This document shows, in pieces, positions 41,949-49,482 of a stretch of DNA of 64,000 nucleotides. Position 1 is the first letter of the stretch. Each line of letters starts with the position of its first letter. Made by a program: the position numbers and the translations under genes. Source of the stretch: Thalassobacillus devorans MSP14 (GTDB taxonomy: Bacteria > Bacillota > Bacilli > Bacillales > Halobacillaceae); the NCBI RefSeq assembly GCF_000496835.1, contig NZ_KI543238.1, positions 263,984-327,983 on the forward strand. Direction: 5' to 3'. The notes beneath the pieces are model-generated. The model had not been told where the DNA came from. It saw nothing but the letters and a program-made list of their open reading frames with translations, and made no database searches.

Positions 41949-43394
41949 ATGATTACATTTGTTGCATCCATCGCACTATTACTCGCAGGTTACTTATTTT
42001 ACGCAAAGGTGGTCGAACGAATTTTCGGCATTGATGATGAACAAGAAACTCCAGCATACACCAACAATGACGGCTTTGATTACATGCCGATGAGCTGGTG
42101 GAAGGCAAGCTTAATCCAGCTGTTGAATATCGCTGGGCTTGGTCCGATATTTGGCGCGATCCTTGGAGCATTATATGGTCCGATTGCGTTCATCTGGATT
42201 GTCGTCGGTTCCATTTTCGCAGGAGCCGTCCATGATTATTTTTCAGGGATGTTGTCGCTTCGGCATAATGGAGCACAGTACCCGACCCTTGTAGGGAAAT
42301 ACTTAGGAAAACACGCAAAAACGATTATCAATATGTTATCGATCGGGTTAATGATCCTCGTAGCGGCCGCATTTACGGCTGGACCCGCGCAATTGATGGC
42401 AGAGGTCACACCACTGGGCTTTATGGCGTCGCTGCTGATCATTTTTGCTTACTTTTTGATAGCAACCGTATTGCCGGTCAATAAGATTATCGGAAAAGTA
42501 TATCCGGTTTTCGGAGCAGTACTGATTTTCATGGCAGTTGCCATTGGTATCGGATTATTCTTTTTCGAAAATCCAGTCCCGAATTTAACAATCAATAGTC
42601 TTCATCCTGATAATTTACCAGTCTGGCCGTTATTGATGGTCACCATTTCCTGTGGTGCGATATCCGGTTTCCATAGCACTCAGAGCCCGATTCTTGCCCG
42701 TACACTGAAAAAAGAAAGTGAAGGACGCAAAGTATTTTATGGAGCGATGATTGCAGAAGGGGTCATTGCTTTGATTTGGGCAGCCGCCGGGATGGCGTTC
42801 TTCGGCAGTACTGGTGGTCTTCAAGAAGCCCTTGCTGCTGGCGGACCTGCCGGAGTTGTCAACGAAATCAGTAAAACAACCCTTGGCACTTTAGGGGGTA
42901 TACTTGCTGTACTTGGTGTCATCATCCTGCCGGTTACAACAGGAGATACAGCGCTTCGTTCTTCCAGAATGATGCTGTCTGAACTTCTTAAGCAAGTGAG
43001 TAACAAAGACTTTAACGGAAAATGGGCTAAAATCGTGCTTGTATTCCCTGTGGCGCTTCCTACATTTTTATTGACACAAATGGATTATAGTTTTCTATGG
43101 CGCTATGTCGGCTGGTCCAACCAGGTGGTGGCTACGGTCATGCTTTGGACAGGTGCGATGTACTTATTGCAGAATAAGAAATTCCACTGGATTGCCAGTG
43201 TCCCCGCTTTGTTTATGACGGGAGTTGTCAGCACATACATTTTCTATGCACCGGAAGGCTTTGACCTTGCTTATTCGACCTCGATGATTGCCGGAGCGAT
43301 CATCTGGCTGGTGGTTGCAGGCTGGTTTGTAGTACAAATAGCAAGGTATAAGCATGATTCATATAAGAAGATATTAACGAGAAAAGCTGGTTAA
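41949..43394 (+). CDS. cstA: Carbon starvation protein CstA-family transporter
   Basis: This 481-residue membrane protein has 12 or more helices with the CstA hallmarks: the N-terminal YFLFYAKVVERIFGID-like start, NIAGLGPIFGAILGALYGPIAFIWIVVGSIFAGAVHDY-type conserved core (about residues 50-95), HSTQSPILARTL and LPVTTGDTALRSSRMML. Relatives import pyruvate or peptides on carbon limitation. ATG 41949 follows GGGAGG; the frame opens at TTG 41931. It lacks the long C-terminal part of the E. coli protein (about 700 residues), which is normal for the short Gram-positive forms. Confidence 0.9.
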   Translation: MITFVASIALLLAGYLFYAKVVERIFGIDDEQETPAYTNNDGFDYMPMSWWKASLIQLLNIAGLGPIFGAILGALYGPIAFIWIVVGSIFAGAVHDYFSGMLSLRHNGAQYPTLVGKYLGKHAKTIINMLSIGLMILVAAAFTAGPAQLMAEVTPLGFMASLLIIFAYFLIATVLPVNKIIGKVYPVFGAVLIFMAVAIGIGLFFFENPVPNLTINSLHPDNLPVWPLLMVTISCGAISGFHSTQSPILARTLKKESEGRKVFYGAMIAEGVIALIWAAAGMAFFGSTGGLQEALAAGGPAGVVNEISKTTLGTLGGILAVLGVIILPVTTGDTALRSSRMMLSELLKQVSNKDFNGKWAKIVLVFPVALPTFLLTQMDYSFLWRYVGWSNQVVATVMLWTGAMYLLQNKKFHWIASVPALFMTGVVSTYIFYAPEGFDLAYSTSMIAGAIIWLVVAGWFVVQIARYKHDSYKKILTRKAG

Positions 43395-43431
43395 AAAAAC
43401 CCCCCGATCCGGTTATAAATGGATCGGGGGG
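43393..43431 (-). terminator. Strong intrinsic terminator between cstA and the small leftward gene
   Basis: CCCCCCGATCC/GGATCGGGGGG gives an 11-bp GC-rich stem. The T7 tail is on the minus strand, so it is oriented for the leftward spore-type gene, although the hairpin may also stop cstA transcripts. Confidence 0.8.
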
Positions 43432-43475
43432 TTGATGCTATTGTTACCTGTTTAAGCTATGAACAGTGTTTCTGA

Positions 43476-43598
43476 TTATTTTTTAGTAACGCCCTTCAGA
43501 CAACACCCTCCACTGCTCTTTTTTACAAGCTTTACCTTGGACTTATCATTGATAGATTTCTGAATGACTTTAGGACGTTTGGAATTACCCTTTTTCAA
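43476..43598 (-). CDS. 40-residue very basic small protein with CC pair
   Basis: Starting at TTG 43598 behind AAAGGGAGC, the peptide has about 13 lysines, a SGGCCLKG motif near the C-terminus and no hydrophobic helix. Together with the strong terminator just downstream this supports a real gene. Size, basicity and the location at the edge of a spore-coat-like region suggest a small coat or spore-core protein, but no family is recognised. Confidence 0.55.
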   Translation of the reverse strand: MKKGNSKRPKVIQKSINDKSKVKLVKKSSGGCCLKGVTKK

Positions 43599-43786
43599 AA
43601 CTTACAGCTCCCTTTTTGTAATACTACATAATTATTCTTTAGATAGGAATAAGGTAGGGCTAAGCCATAGTTTCAATATGAAAAAGGGCATATGCTATAT
43701 CCGGTGTTCCAAATTTTATAACTTTATTGCTAAATTTTAAAAATAGAATACCTATATTTACTTTTTTGTTCGGATGACTTTTACTG

Positions 43787-43927
43787 TCATGCTGAAAGTT
43801 CTGCAGCAGTAGATGGATAAGAATAGTAAATGGTTAATACCTCTTTATCTTTCCTCTTGATTTTCTCCAGCAAAGCTTCAACTTTTTCTTGGCTATCATA
43901 AAAATATTTCACAATGTTTCCATTCAT
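43787..43927 (-). CDS. 46-residue hypothetical protein
   Basis: ATG 43927 opens a frame coding for a charged helix (SQEKVEALLEKIKRKDKEV) followed by LTIYYSYPSTAAELSA. Composition looks protein-like, but the ribosome site is weak. It lies between two other leftward genes of the spore-type island. The 43599-43786 gap holds nothing I recognise. Confidence 0.4.
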   Translation of the reverse strand: MNGNIVKYFYDSQEKVEALLEKIKRKDKEVLTIYYSYPSTAAELSA

Positions 43928-44023
43928 TTTCTAGTTTCTATACTGTCTGTACTTTGTAGTCATAGCCATATGAGATTCCACATCCCTCTTGAGAGGGGTG
44001 CCTTGTCACGTAAGAGTCATTTT

Positions 44024-44446
44024 TTATGAAGGTTTTCGTGGATGATCATAAAAGGGAGACCGAGTTCTCTTTGGAAAGATGTTATTATTTTTTTTTGAAG
44101 AAGTATTGGTTTGTGCAGACTTGACCATTTGTTGGAATCGTCTATAGTTTGATACCTGGTTAACATTACATTCCGCCTCTTTTTTTGTATGTTCATTTAC
44201 TGTTATTGTTTCTTTTAGTTGTTTTACTTCTTCTCTTAAAGAGTTTAGTTCATTTTTGATATCCAAAACGCCACTTTCAACATATTTTGATGGTATCAAT
44301 TCATCCAATTTTTCATAAAGGTCTTCAATAGCATCCCCTACTTTTTTCTCCAAACAATTGAAGGACCGATTCAAGGATTCTGCTTGGGTGTACATATCTG
44401 TTTTTAAAGGGTGATTCCACTCAGGGAAATCCTGTCTTTTTTTCAC
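44024..44446 (-). CDS. Helical/coiled-coil protein, probable sporulation gene
   Basis: The 140-residue protein has a central coiled coil (about residues 18-80, NRSFNCLEKKVGDAIEDLYEKL onward) and a basic, Ser/Asn-rich C-terminus ending in PFYDHPRKPS. GTG 44446 is chosen because AAAGGAGGGG stands 7 bases upstream; the frame opens as far back as 44524, across the predicted promoter. A sigma-K-like promoter lies upstream and divergent from that of the next gene. Function is unknown. Confidence 0.65.
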   Translation of the reverse strand: MKKRQDFPEWNHPLKTDMYTQAESLNRSFNCLEKKVGDAIEDLYEKLDELIPSKYVESGVLDIKNELNSLREEVKQLKETITVNEHTKKEAECNVNQVSNYRRFQQMVKSAQTNTSSKKNNNIFPKRTRSPFYDHPRKPS

Positions 44447-44503
44447 TGATACCCCTCCTTTGCTCCTGCTCACATAAGTGAACGGTAGTTTCATTACGAT
44501 TAC

Positions 44504-44530
44504 TTCTTTATGTACTTTCATCATATTGGT
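44504..44530 (-). promoter_or_regulatory. Sigma-K-like promoter of the leftward coiled-coil gene
   Basis: On the minus strand AC, 16 bases, CATAAAGAA, against the sigma-K pattern AC-N16/17-CATANNNTA (one mismatch), 58 bases before GTG 44446. Confidence 0.4.
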
Positions 44531-44593
44531 TCATTAGCATAGTGTGACTAATAAAAGCGTCTATTTCTTGGAAACTTCCGCTCCTTCATTATA

Positions 44594-44620
44594 ACCAACT
44601 ATCACAATTCACATATGCTG
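44594..44620 (+). promoter_or_regulatory. Sigma-K-like promoter of the Cys-rich protein gene
   Basis: AC, 16 bases, CATATGCTG; one mismatch (last base) to AC-N16-CATANNNTA. It lies 42 bases before ATG 44662, which fits mother-cell expression. Confidence 0.5.
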
Positions 44621-44661
44621 AAAGTGAAAGAAATTAATCTTAACCGGAGGTGTTTGCAAAT

Positions 44662-45354
44662 ATGCAAGCTAATAATTCAAATGGAGGGCAAGGAGAACTT
44701 CTGTGTATCAGTACTGAGAAAGTATATGACTGGATTGTAAATGAAAAAGAAATCAACGAAACAGTAACAGCTGAGTTCCAGGAAAATTTCCAGCCATGCA
44801 ATCCATCAGGCCAACAAGAAATTGTTAATGTGACATGTGAAGTAACGGATGTAACAATCACAGAGCCAGACCCAACAACAAGAGTGGACCGTACGTTTAT
44901 GATAGACGGCTCAGAAGTAACACTGCAGGAAGTTACACTGGAAAAGACAGTTACTTTAACTGTTACAGTAACACTCGACCCAATGGGCCAAGGCCGGGAT
45001 TTAGAAACACAGACCAGCGAGGAGATTGAACTCACCAGAATGGAAAGAGTTATTCTCTGTGCACCAGAAGGCACTATAGTTACTGGTACTTCCACACAAG
45101 ATACTGAGTGTATGGTTACAAGTTTCTCTTGTACCGGGGTTCAAAACAACGAACTAAGCGTTTCTGTTTCACTTATCGTATGTCAAAGCATCGTTGTAAC
45201 TTTCCCAGTCATCCTTGAACTAACTGCCGACTTCTGCGAGCCACGGGACGTCCTGCCTCTGCCTGTATGCCCGACTCCATCAATTCCACCACAGTGCCCG
45301 GTCTTATTCCCGGATACAGGAAATGGAAATGGCAATGGTAATGACGACTGTTAA
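44662..45354 (+). CDS. Cys-rich beta-strand protein, probable spore-surface component
   Basis: This 230-residue protein has alternating Thr/Val/Ile beta-strand sequence (VTLTVTVTL), an N-terminal CISTEKVYDWIV motif, about a dozen cysteines spread through the chain, and a low-complexity tail (PTPSIPPQCP then GNGNGNGNDDC) suited to cross-linking or surface display. It lacks a signal peptide, as coat and exosporium proteins do. ATG 44662 is preferred over GTG 44650, which lies inside the ribosome site. The family name is not known to me; the spore link comes from the sigma-K-like promoter and the CotZ-like and LysM neighbours. Confidence 0.65.
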   Translation: MQANNSNGGQGELLCISTEKVYDWIVNEKEINETVTAEFQENFQPCNPSGQQEIVNVTCEVTDVTITEPDPTTRVDRTFMIDGSEVTLQEVTLEKTVTLTVTVTLDPMGQGRDLETQTSEEIELTRMERVILCAPEGTIVTGTSTQDTECMVTSFSCTGVQNNELSVSVSLIVCQSIVVTFPVILELTADFCEPRDVLPLPVCPTPSIPPQCPVLFPDTGNGNGNGNDDC

Positions 45355-45366
45355 AAATGCATAAAG

Positions 45367-45404
45367 ATAAAAGAGAGGGTAAATCATCCTCTCTTTTATT
45401 TTTT
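45367..45404 (+). terminator. Intrinsic terminator
   Basis: ATAAAAGAGAGG...CCTCTCTTTTAT with a T-rich tail; the next ribosome site follows at once, so some readthrough into 45420 is likely. Confidence 0.75.
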
Positions 45405-45419
45405 AAGGAGTGATTCTTT

Positions 45420-45998
45420 ATGAAAAAAGATAGCTTGGATGAGTTAGAAGAGAAAATCACTCTTCTGGATAAGGAGACAAAGGTCTATCTGAAAAAAATA
45501 ACTGAATTGGTATATAAACAACAGCACAAGTCAAATGATCTCCTGATCAGTTATTTTACTTATTCTTTAAATATCAATCATACTATCGGTGAAGAGTCAT
45601 TGTGTATAGGCTCCTATAATATTATTAACCTGGGAAGTAGTACGATATCATCCCCGTATATATGTATTAAACTTCCTGCAGGATCTCCTTTTAATCTTTC
45701 GGGGAAAATTTTGAACAAAAACTCCAGCAACAATATAAATGTCCCTGATGCATGGAAAAGAATAAATGAGCAATCAGACAAAGAAGAATTCTGGTTGCAA
45801 CCTATGAATAAAAAAGGAATTGAACCTTCAGGGGTATTAAGCTTTAAAAACTTCCAGATAAGGTGGACCCCTGAACAATCTTATAAAGGTACTATAATGG
45901 GATTCACTTATAGTGAGAACAATAGAGAAGGAAAAGCAGCTATCAATTCCATCGATGTAAATGGCACCTTTCGAGAACGGAGGGAAGAGGGTGAGTGA
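45420..45998 (+). CDS. Hypothetical protein of the spore-type island
   Basis: The 192-residue protein begins with a coiled-coil segment (residues 1-35, SLDELEEKITLLDKETKVYLKKI) and continues as a beta-rich domain (about 45-185) with NLGSSTISSPYICIKLPAG and SFKNFQIRWTPEQSYKGTIMGFTY. No signal, few cysteines. TAAGGAGTG precedes ATG 45420. It overlaps the next gene by 8 bases. I do not recognise the family. Confidence 0.6.
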   Translation: MKKDSLDELEEKITLLDKETKVYLKKITELVYKQQHKSNDLLISYFTYSLNINHTIGEESLCIGSYNIINLGSSTISSPYICIKLPAGSPFNLSGKILNKNSSNNINVPDAWKRINEQSDKEEFWLQPMNKKGIEPSGVLSFKNFQIRWTPEQSYKGTIMGFTYSENNREGKAAINSIDVNGTFRERREEGE

Positions 45999-46308
45999 TA
46001 AGAGTAATAGAGAAAAAGACGAACTACTGACTCAGTTAATCTCCCGTTTGTTTAATGAACAGCTGGATAAAAGCACAGAGACAAATCGTGATCAAGGAAA
46101 AGGCAGCTATGTATTTCTGGATAGTCAAACAATAGATTTATTAATTTGTTACCTTATCATGAATTTAGATCGAACTTATAAAAATGAAGTTTTCTCCAAA
46201 AAAGCATCTGTTCCACAGCATTTATTGAATAAAGTGGATAATATGTTAGAACAAAATAGAGAGCAATTCGGAAAACTAATTACGTTACTTACATCCGAAG
46301 ATGATTGA
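45991..46308 (+). CDS. Small helical hypothetical protein
   Basis: GTG 45991, inside the end of the previous gene and behind CGGAGGGAAGAG, gives 105 residues, polar and helical (NREKDELLTQLISRLFNEQL start, a LLICYLIMNLDRTY mid-segment). The frame also opens at ATG 45961. Coupling to the upstream gene suggests a partner protein. No family recognised. Confidence 0.6.
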   Translation: MSDKSNREKDELLTQLISRLFNEQLDKSTETNRDQGKGSYVFLDSQTIDLLICYLIMNLDRTYKNEVFSKKASVPQHLLNKVDNMLEQNREQFGKLITLLTSEDD

Positions 46309-46311
46309 CAG

Positions 46312-46355
46312 AAAAAACTGTTTCCGGTACGTGCAGTCCCGGAAACAGTTTTTTC
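46312..46355. terminator. Bidirectional intrinsic terminator
   Basis: AAAAAACTGTTTCCGG and CCGGAAACAGTTTTTT, a 16-bp stem with T runs on both strands. Confidence 0.9.
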
Positions 46356-47153
46356 TTAAAAGTATATCCTGGTTTTTACTAAATCTGAGATACTGTCATC
46401 CTGTGCACTCCTCGTATAAATCCAGAGTTCTCCTGAATTGCTCGTCGGCTGCTGGTCGAACAGGAGAGTGCTGGCGAAATAACCGTATGCTGGAGCACCC
46501 TCATCAGTTATCGTGAAGCGCTCATTAGAGACGGTCCCCCCATTACTATCATGTAGCTCGTGCTGAATGGCAGCCTCGAAAGCCCGTGCAAAACCTTCTA
46601 CGCTCTGTCCACTCCTTATTCTCACCCCTGGTAAAGGATTAGTGACGAAAATATTTTCAGAAGTAGGGATTGGTATAACAAGATTATAACCAGCCCAGAT
46701 GACATCTCTTTGGAATCCAGGCCTGTCACTATTTGCCTGTTCTATCTCTTCAACACTCATCCCGAATCGCCTGGCGATACGATATAGCGTGTCGCCGGAT
46801 TCTATTTCGTACGTAAAAGCAGGGACCAGCAATAATTGATCGATATAAATAAGGTTTGGATTATCCAGCCTATTAATACCTGCAACCAAGTCCACGGAAG
46901 ATTGAAAAGAAGCGGCAATTCCTCTTACACCATCCCCGGGGAAGACGACATAACTCATTATTGCAATCTGCTCATCTGTAGGAACAACCAGTACATCCTC
47001 AGGAAAAACCAACTCCCGATCGGTTACAGGCGGGTACAAGTGATTAGCCTGCTCAATCGCCTCTACGGTACTGCCGAATCTCCTGGCAATCGCATATAAG
47101 GTATCCCCTCGTTTAACTGTGTACATATAGCTTTTACTATTAATGATCGGCAA
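46356..47153 (-). CDS. Triple LysM protein with C-terminal Gmad2 domain
   Basis: The 265-residue protein has three LysM modules: residues 10-57 (YTVKRGDTLYAIARRFG), 65-113 (a divergent YVVFPGDGVRGIAASF) and 114-165 (YEIESGDTLYRIARRFG). A Gmad2 immunoglobulin-like domain follows (about 168-265: NPLPGVRIRSGQSVEGFARAFEA and DEGAPAYGYFASTLLF). LysM binds peptidoglycan and Gmad2 is found in spore-germination and sporulation proteins. No signal peptide is present, which suits a cortex or coat-associated protein such as SafA. It starts at TTG 47153 behind GAGGAGGTG. A perfect sigma-K -10 (CATATTTTA) lies upstream, but its -35 spacing is off. Confidence 0.85.
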   Translation of the reverse strand: MPIINSKSYMYTVKRGDTLYAIARRFGSTVEAIEQANHLYPPVTDRELVFPEDVLVVPTDEQIAIMSYVVFPGDGVRGIAASFQSSVDLVAGINRLDNPNLIYIDQLLLVPAFTYEIESGDTLYRIARRFGMSVEEIEQANSDRPGFQRDVIWAGYNLVIPIPTSENIFVTNPLPGVRIRSGQSVEGFARAFEAAIQHELHDSNGGTVSNERFTITDEGAPAYGYFASTLLFDQQPTSNSGELWIYTRSAQDDSISDLVKTRIYF

Positions 47154-47344
47154 ATCTCACACCTCCTCTTTTAGTAAAATATGGCCGAGGAAAACAAGTG
47201 AGAACGTCAATTTTAACTTGATTTTAGATTGGAAATTAAAATGCTTCTCCACTTTTTAGCCTATATATAGTCTAATGTCCTGCCAATATTCGATATTTTT
47301 CATACCTTAATAGGGCAACTACTATGAAAAGGAGAGAAATATGT

Positions 47345-47908
47345 ATGAGTTGTGGCAAAGGAAAAGATTTTAACACATGTGTTTGTGATACAGTCCGCGA
47401 GATAGTACGGGTGCAGAACGAAGTTGCCGGATCGGGTGATTGCTGTACTACAGGGTGTGAGCAATCTATTCGGGATTTGCTTTCACCAACAACGAATGGC
47501 AACGGGGCAACCACCATTCCGTTCTTCCTGTATTGTAAAGGGAACTGTAAACCGTTCATCGGAAGCGGTGTTTTCCAATCACCTATTGGCGGATCTGGTA
47601 TGACTGCTTTACACTGTGTGGAAACACCTATCTTCCGTGCGAAAAAGTTTGTCGATGAAGATGAATGCTGTGTACAGCTGGAATTACTAATACCAGAATC
47701 TATGGGAGGCTCCACGCCTGGCCAGGGCGGAGACAGGGTATGTGACTACTTCCCTGGGCAAGGGCAAAGTAACGCTATCCGCGACCTGCAAGCTACCGGA
47801 ATTTGTATAACGATCGACCTGGATTGCTTCTGCGGTATTGCCTGCTTACCTCCGACAACCCCTCTTCCTGCATCTGAATTTACGATGGGTGAAGAAAACG
47901 ATTGTTAA
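47345..47908 (+). CDS. CotZ/CotY/ExsY-family spore coat (crust) protein
   Basis: This 187-residue Cys-rich protein has the CotZ-type order: N-terminal MSCGKG and CVCDTVREIVRVQNEV, then GCEQSIRDLL, TIPFFLYCKGNCKPFIGSGVF, FRAKKFVDEDECCVQLELL and the C-terminal ICITIDLDCFCGIACLPP. These proteins self-assemble through disulfides into the outermost spore layer. ATG 47345 follows AAGGAGAG; ATG 47324 lies before that site. A sigma-K -10-like CATACCTTA is 40 bases upstream without a clear -35. It supports the spore-surface assignment of the neighbouring unknown genes. Confidence 0.88.
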   Translation: MSCGKGKDFNTCVCDTVREIVRVQNEVAGSGDCCTTGCEQSIRDLLSPTTNGNGATTIPFFLYCKGNCKPFIGSGVFQSPIGGSGMTALHCVETPIFRAKKFVDEDECCVQLELLIPESMGGSTPGQGGDRVCDYFPGQGQSNAIRDLQATGICITIDLDCFCGIACLPPTTPLPASEFTMGEENDC

Positions 47909-47920
47909 AAAGTTCAAAAA

Positions 47921-47955
47921 AAGGACCAGATACAATAGTAGCTGGTTCTTTTTTG
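47921..47955 (+). terminator. Intrinsic terminator after the CotZ-like gene
   Basis: AAGGACCAG...CTGGTTCTT stem, T6 tail. Confidence 0.75.
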
Positions 47956-48060
47956 TTGTATAGGAAATTAAAAAAATTATGGTTGTGCATACATTGTTGC
48001 AGCGGGTTGCATCCAGCTCCAGCGCCTATCCCCTCGAGGTCTTAAGTCACTCCTCTTTGT

Positions 48061-48156
48061 GATTAGAAAAACTTGGCTTATCGCCGCTCCCTAATGGCGA
48101 AAGCCTTAGTTTTTCTTATACTTTGATCCTTTAATAAAGTTAGTCTGCATTAAAGT
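48061..48156 (-). repeat. 95-bp bipartite palindromic repeat, copy B
   Basis: In reverse complement this matches copies A (25536) and C (59962): ACTTTA..., AACTTTATTAAAGGATCAAAGTATAAG, then the AAAACTAAGGCTTTCGCC / GGCGATAAGCCAAGTTTTTC hairpin. Confidence 0.8.
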
Positions 48157-48167
48157 ACAAAAAACGT

Positions 48168-48413
48168 CACGGCGGGGATTGGCTTAAGCTTGTCGGAGGC
48201 CTGCAGGACAAGGAATGCTTCCCAGAACAACATCGCACGAAGAAAAAGTGGTCTTCTTTTTCGAGGATGCAGGTCAGTTCGACGTTGGCACACTAGAACT
48301 ACTTCTTAGAATATACTTCGCAGAAAAAGACAAAGTCTTTTTTGAGGACGTGCCGTTTTTAGTCGAACGTCCTTACTTGCAAGGCGCTTGCGCTTTTGTT
48401 GTGAAAACTTAAA
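48168..48413. repeat. Composite repeat region with three nested hairpin units
   Basis: The outer ends (GGCTTAAGCTTGTCGG and GGCGCTTGCGCTTTTGTT) resemble the short element at 17955. In between lie hairpins such as CGAAGAAAAAGTGG...TCTTCTTTTTCGAGGA and GCAGAAAAAGAC...GTCTTTTTTGAGGA, related to the one at 28720. The 65-codon frame through this region is treated as spurious. No real gene is seen in 47909-48477. Confidence 0.45.
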
Positions 48414-48421
48414 ATTTTGAA

Positions 48422-48451
48422 TTGACCGATAATTATTCCTTTATATATAAT
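48422..48451 (+). promoter_or_regulatory. Sigma-A promoter of eutB-pucR
   Basis: TTGACC, 18 bases, TATAAT; predicted start near 48458, 20 bases before eutB. Confidence 0.65.
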
Positions 48452-48477
48452 TCAGGAAAGGTATTGGGGGTGGCGGA

Positions 48478-49458
48478 ATGGAAAATTTGCAGACAGCCGG
48501 CGTAGTGTTTCGTGATATTTGGAAAGCAAAAAAACGTATTTCCGGCATAATAGAAAAAACACCATTGTTATATTCACAGCCTTTATCAGACAGGGCAGGA
48601 GCGAATGTATACTTGAAGCTTGAGAACATGCAGCCGACCGGGGCATTTAAATTAAGAGGTGCGGCCAATAAAATTCTGTCTTTGACCGAAGAAGAAAAGA
48701 AAAAAGGGGTAGCAACTTTCTCGACAGGAAACCATGGGATTGCAGTCGCACATGTCGCAGGAGCTAATCATATACCAGCGACCGTGTGCATTTCCAGGAG
48801 AGTGCCACAGGAAAAGGTCAAAAAGCTGAAACGCCTCGGTGCACATGTGGAAATCGTCGGTGATAACCAGGATGACGCGGAACAATATTGCTATGAATTA
48901 GAAAAACAATCCGGAATCACGGTGATAAAGCCGTTTGATGACCTTGAAGTGATTGCTGGCCAAGGAACAATCGGGTTAGAAATTTTAGAAGCATGTCCGG
49001 AGGTCGATCAGGTAATCATCCCGCTTTCAGGAGGCGGGCTTCTTGCCGGCATCAGCCTGGCGATGAAAGCAACGGATCCTGGGATAGATATTACGGGTGT
49101 TTCCATGGAAAAAGGTGCGGTCATGCATGAGAGTTTGAAACATGGTAAGCCGGTAGTTCTCAAGGAGTCGGATACCCTGGCGGACAGTCTTCTGGGAGGG
49201 CTCGGTCCTGACAATCGCTATACTTTTTCGATGGTGAAGCATTTGATGGATCAAAGTGTGCTGGTTTCAGAAGCCGTAATCGCAAAAGGAATAATGTTTA
49301 TGCTCGAATATCATAAAATGGCTATAGAGGGAGCAGCCGGGGCAGGAATCGGGTGGCTGCTGGGAGAAGAAAGTAATAGATATGAAAACATTGTCATCAT
49401 TATCAGCGGAAATAATGTGGACCATGAAACGATCCGCTCATTGACTGACAAGTATTAG
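48478..49458 (+). CDS. eutB: EutB-type threonine dehydratase-like PLP enzyme (ectoine/hydroxyectoine utilisation)
   Basis: This 326-residue fold-type II PLP enzyme has Schiff-base Lys58 in TGAFKLRGA, the substrate loop STGNHGIAVAHVA and phosphate-binding SGGGLLAGIS. It lacks the C-terminal regulatory domain of biosynthetic threonine deaminase. Catabolic threonine/serine dehydratase is the general family; the EutB assignment rests on its place beside eutC and the ectoine hydrolase gene. EutB is thought to act on the hydroxyectoine-derived hydroxy-amino acid. The promoter at 48422 and the co-directional pucR 24 bases on suggest a two-gene unit. Confidence 0.82.
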   Translation: MENLQTAGVVFRDIWKAKKRISGIIEKTPLLYSQPLSDRAGANVYLKLENMQPTGAFKLRGAANKILSLTEEEKKKGVATFSTGNHGIAVAHVAGANHIPATVCISRRVPQEKVKKLKRLGAHVEIVGDNQDDAEQYCYELEKQSGITVIKPFDDLEVIAGQGTIGLEILEACPEVDQVIIPLSGGGLLAGISLAMKATDPGIDITGVSMEKGAVMHESLKHGKPVVLKESDTLADSLLGGLGPDNRYTFSMVKHLMDQSVLVSEAVIAKGIMFMLEYHKMAIEGAAGAGIGWLLGEESNRYENIVIIISGNNVDHETIRSLTDKY

Positions 49459-49482
49459 TTCACTAAGGGTGAGGTGGGGGAT

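Noticed and set aside
48215-48412. 65-codon frame with repeated FFFED-like segments
   Set aside because: It lies wholly within the hairpin repeat region; the repeated residues come from the repeated DNA units and there is no ribosome site.
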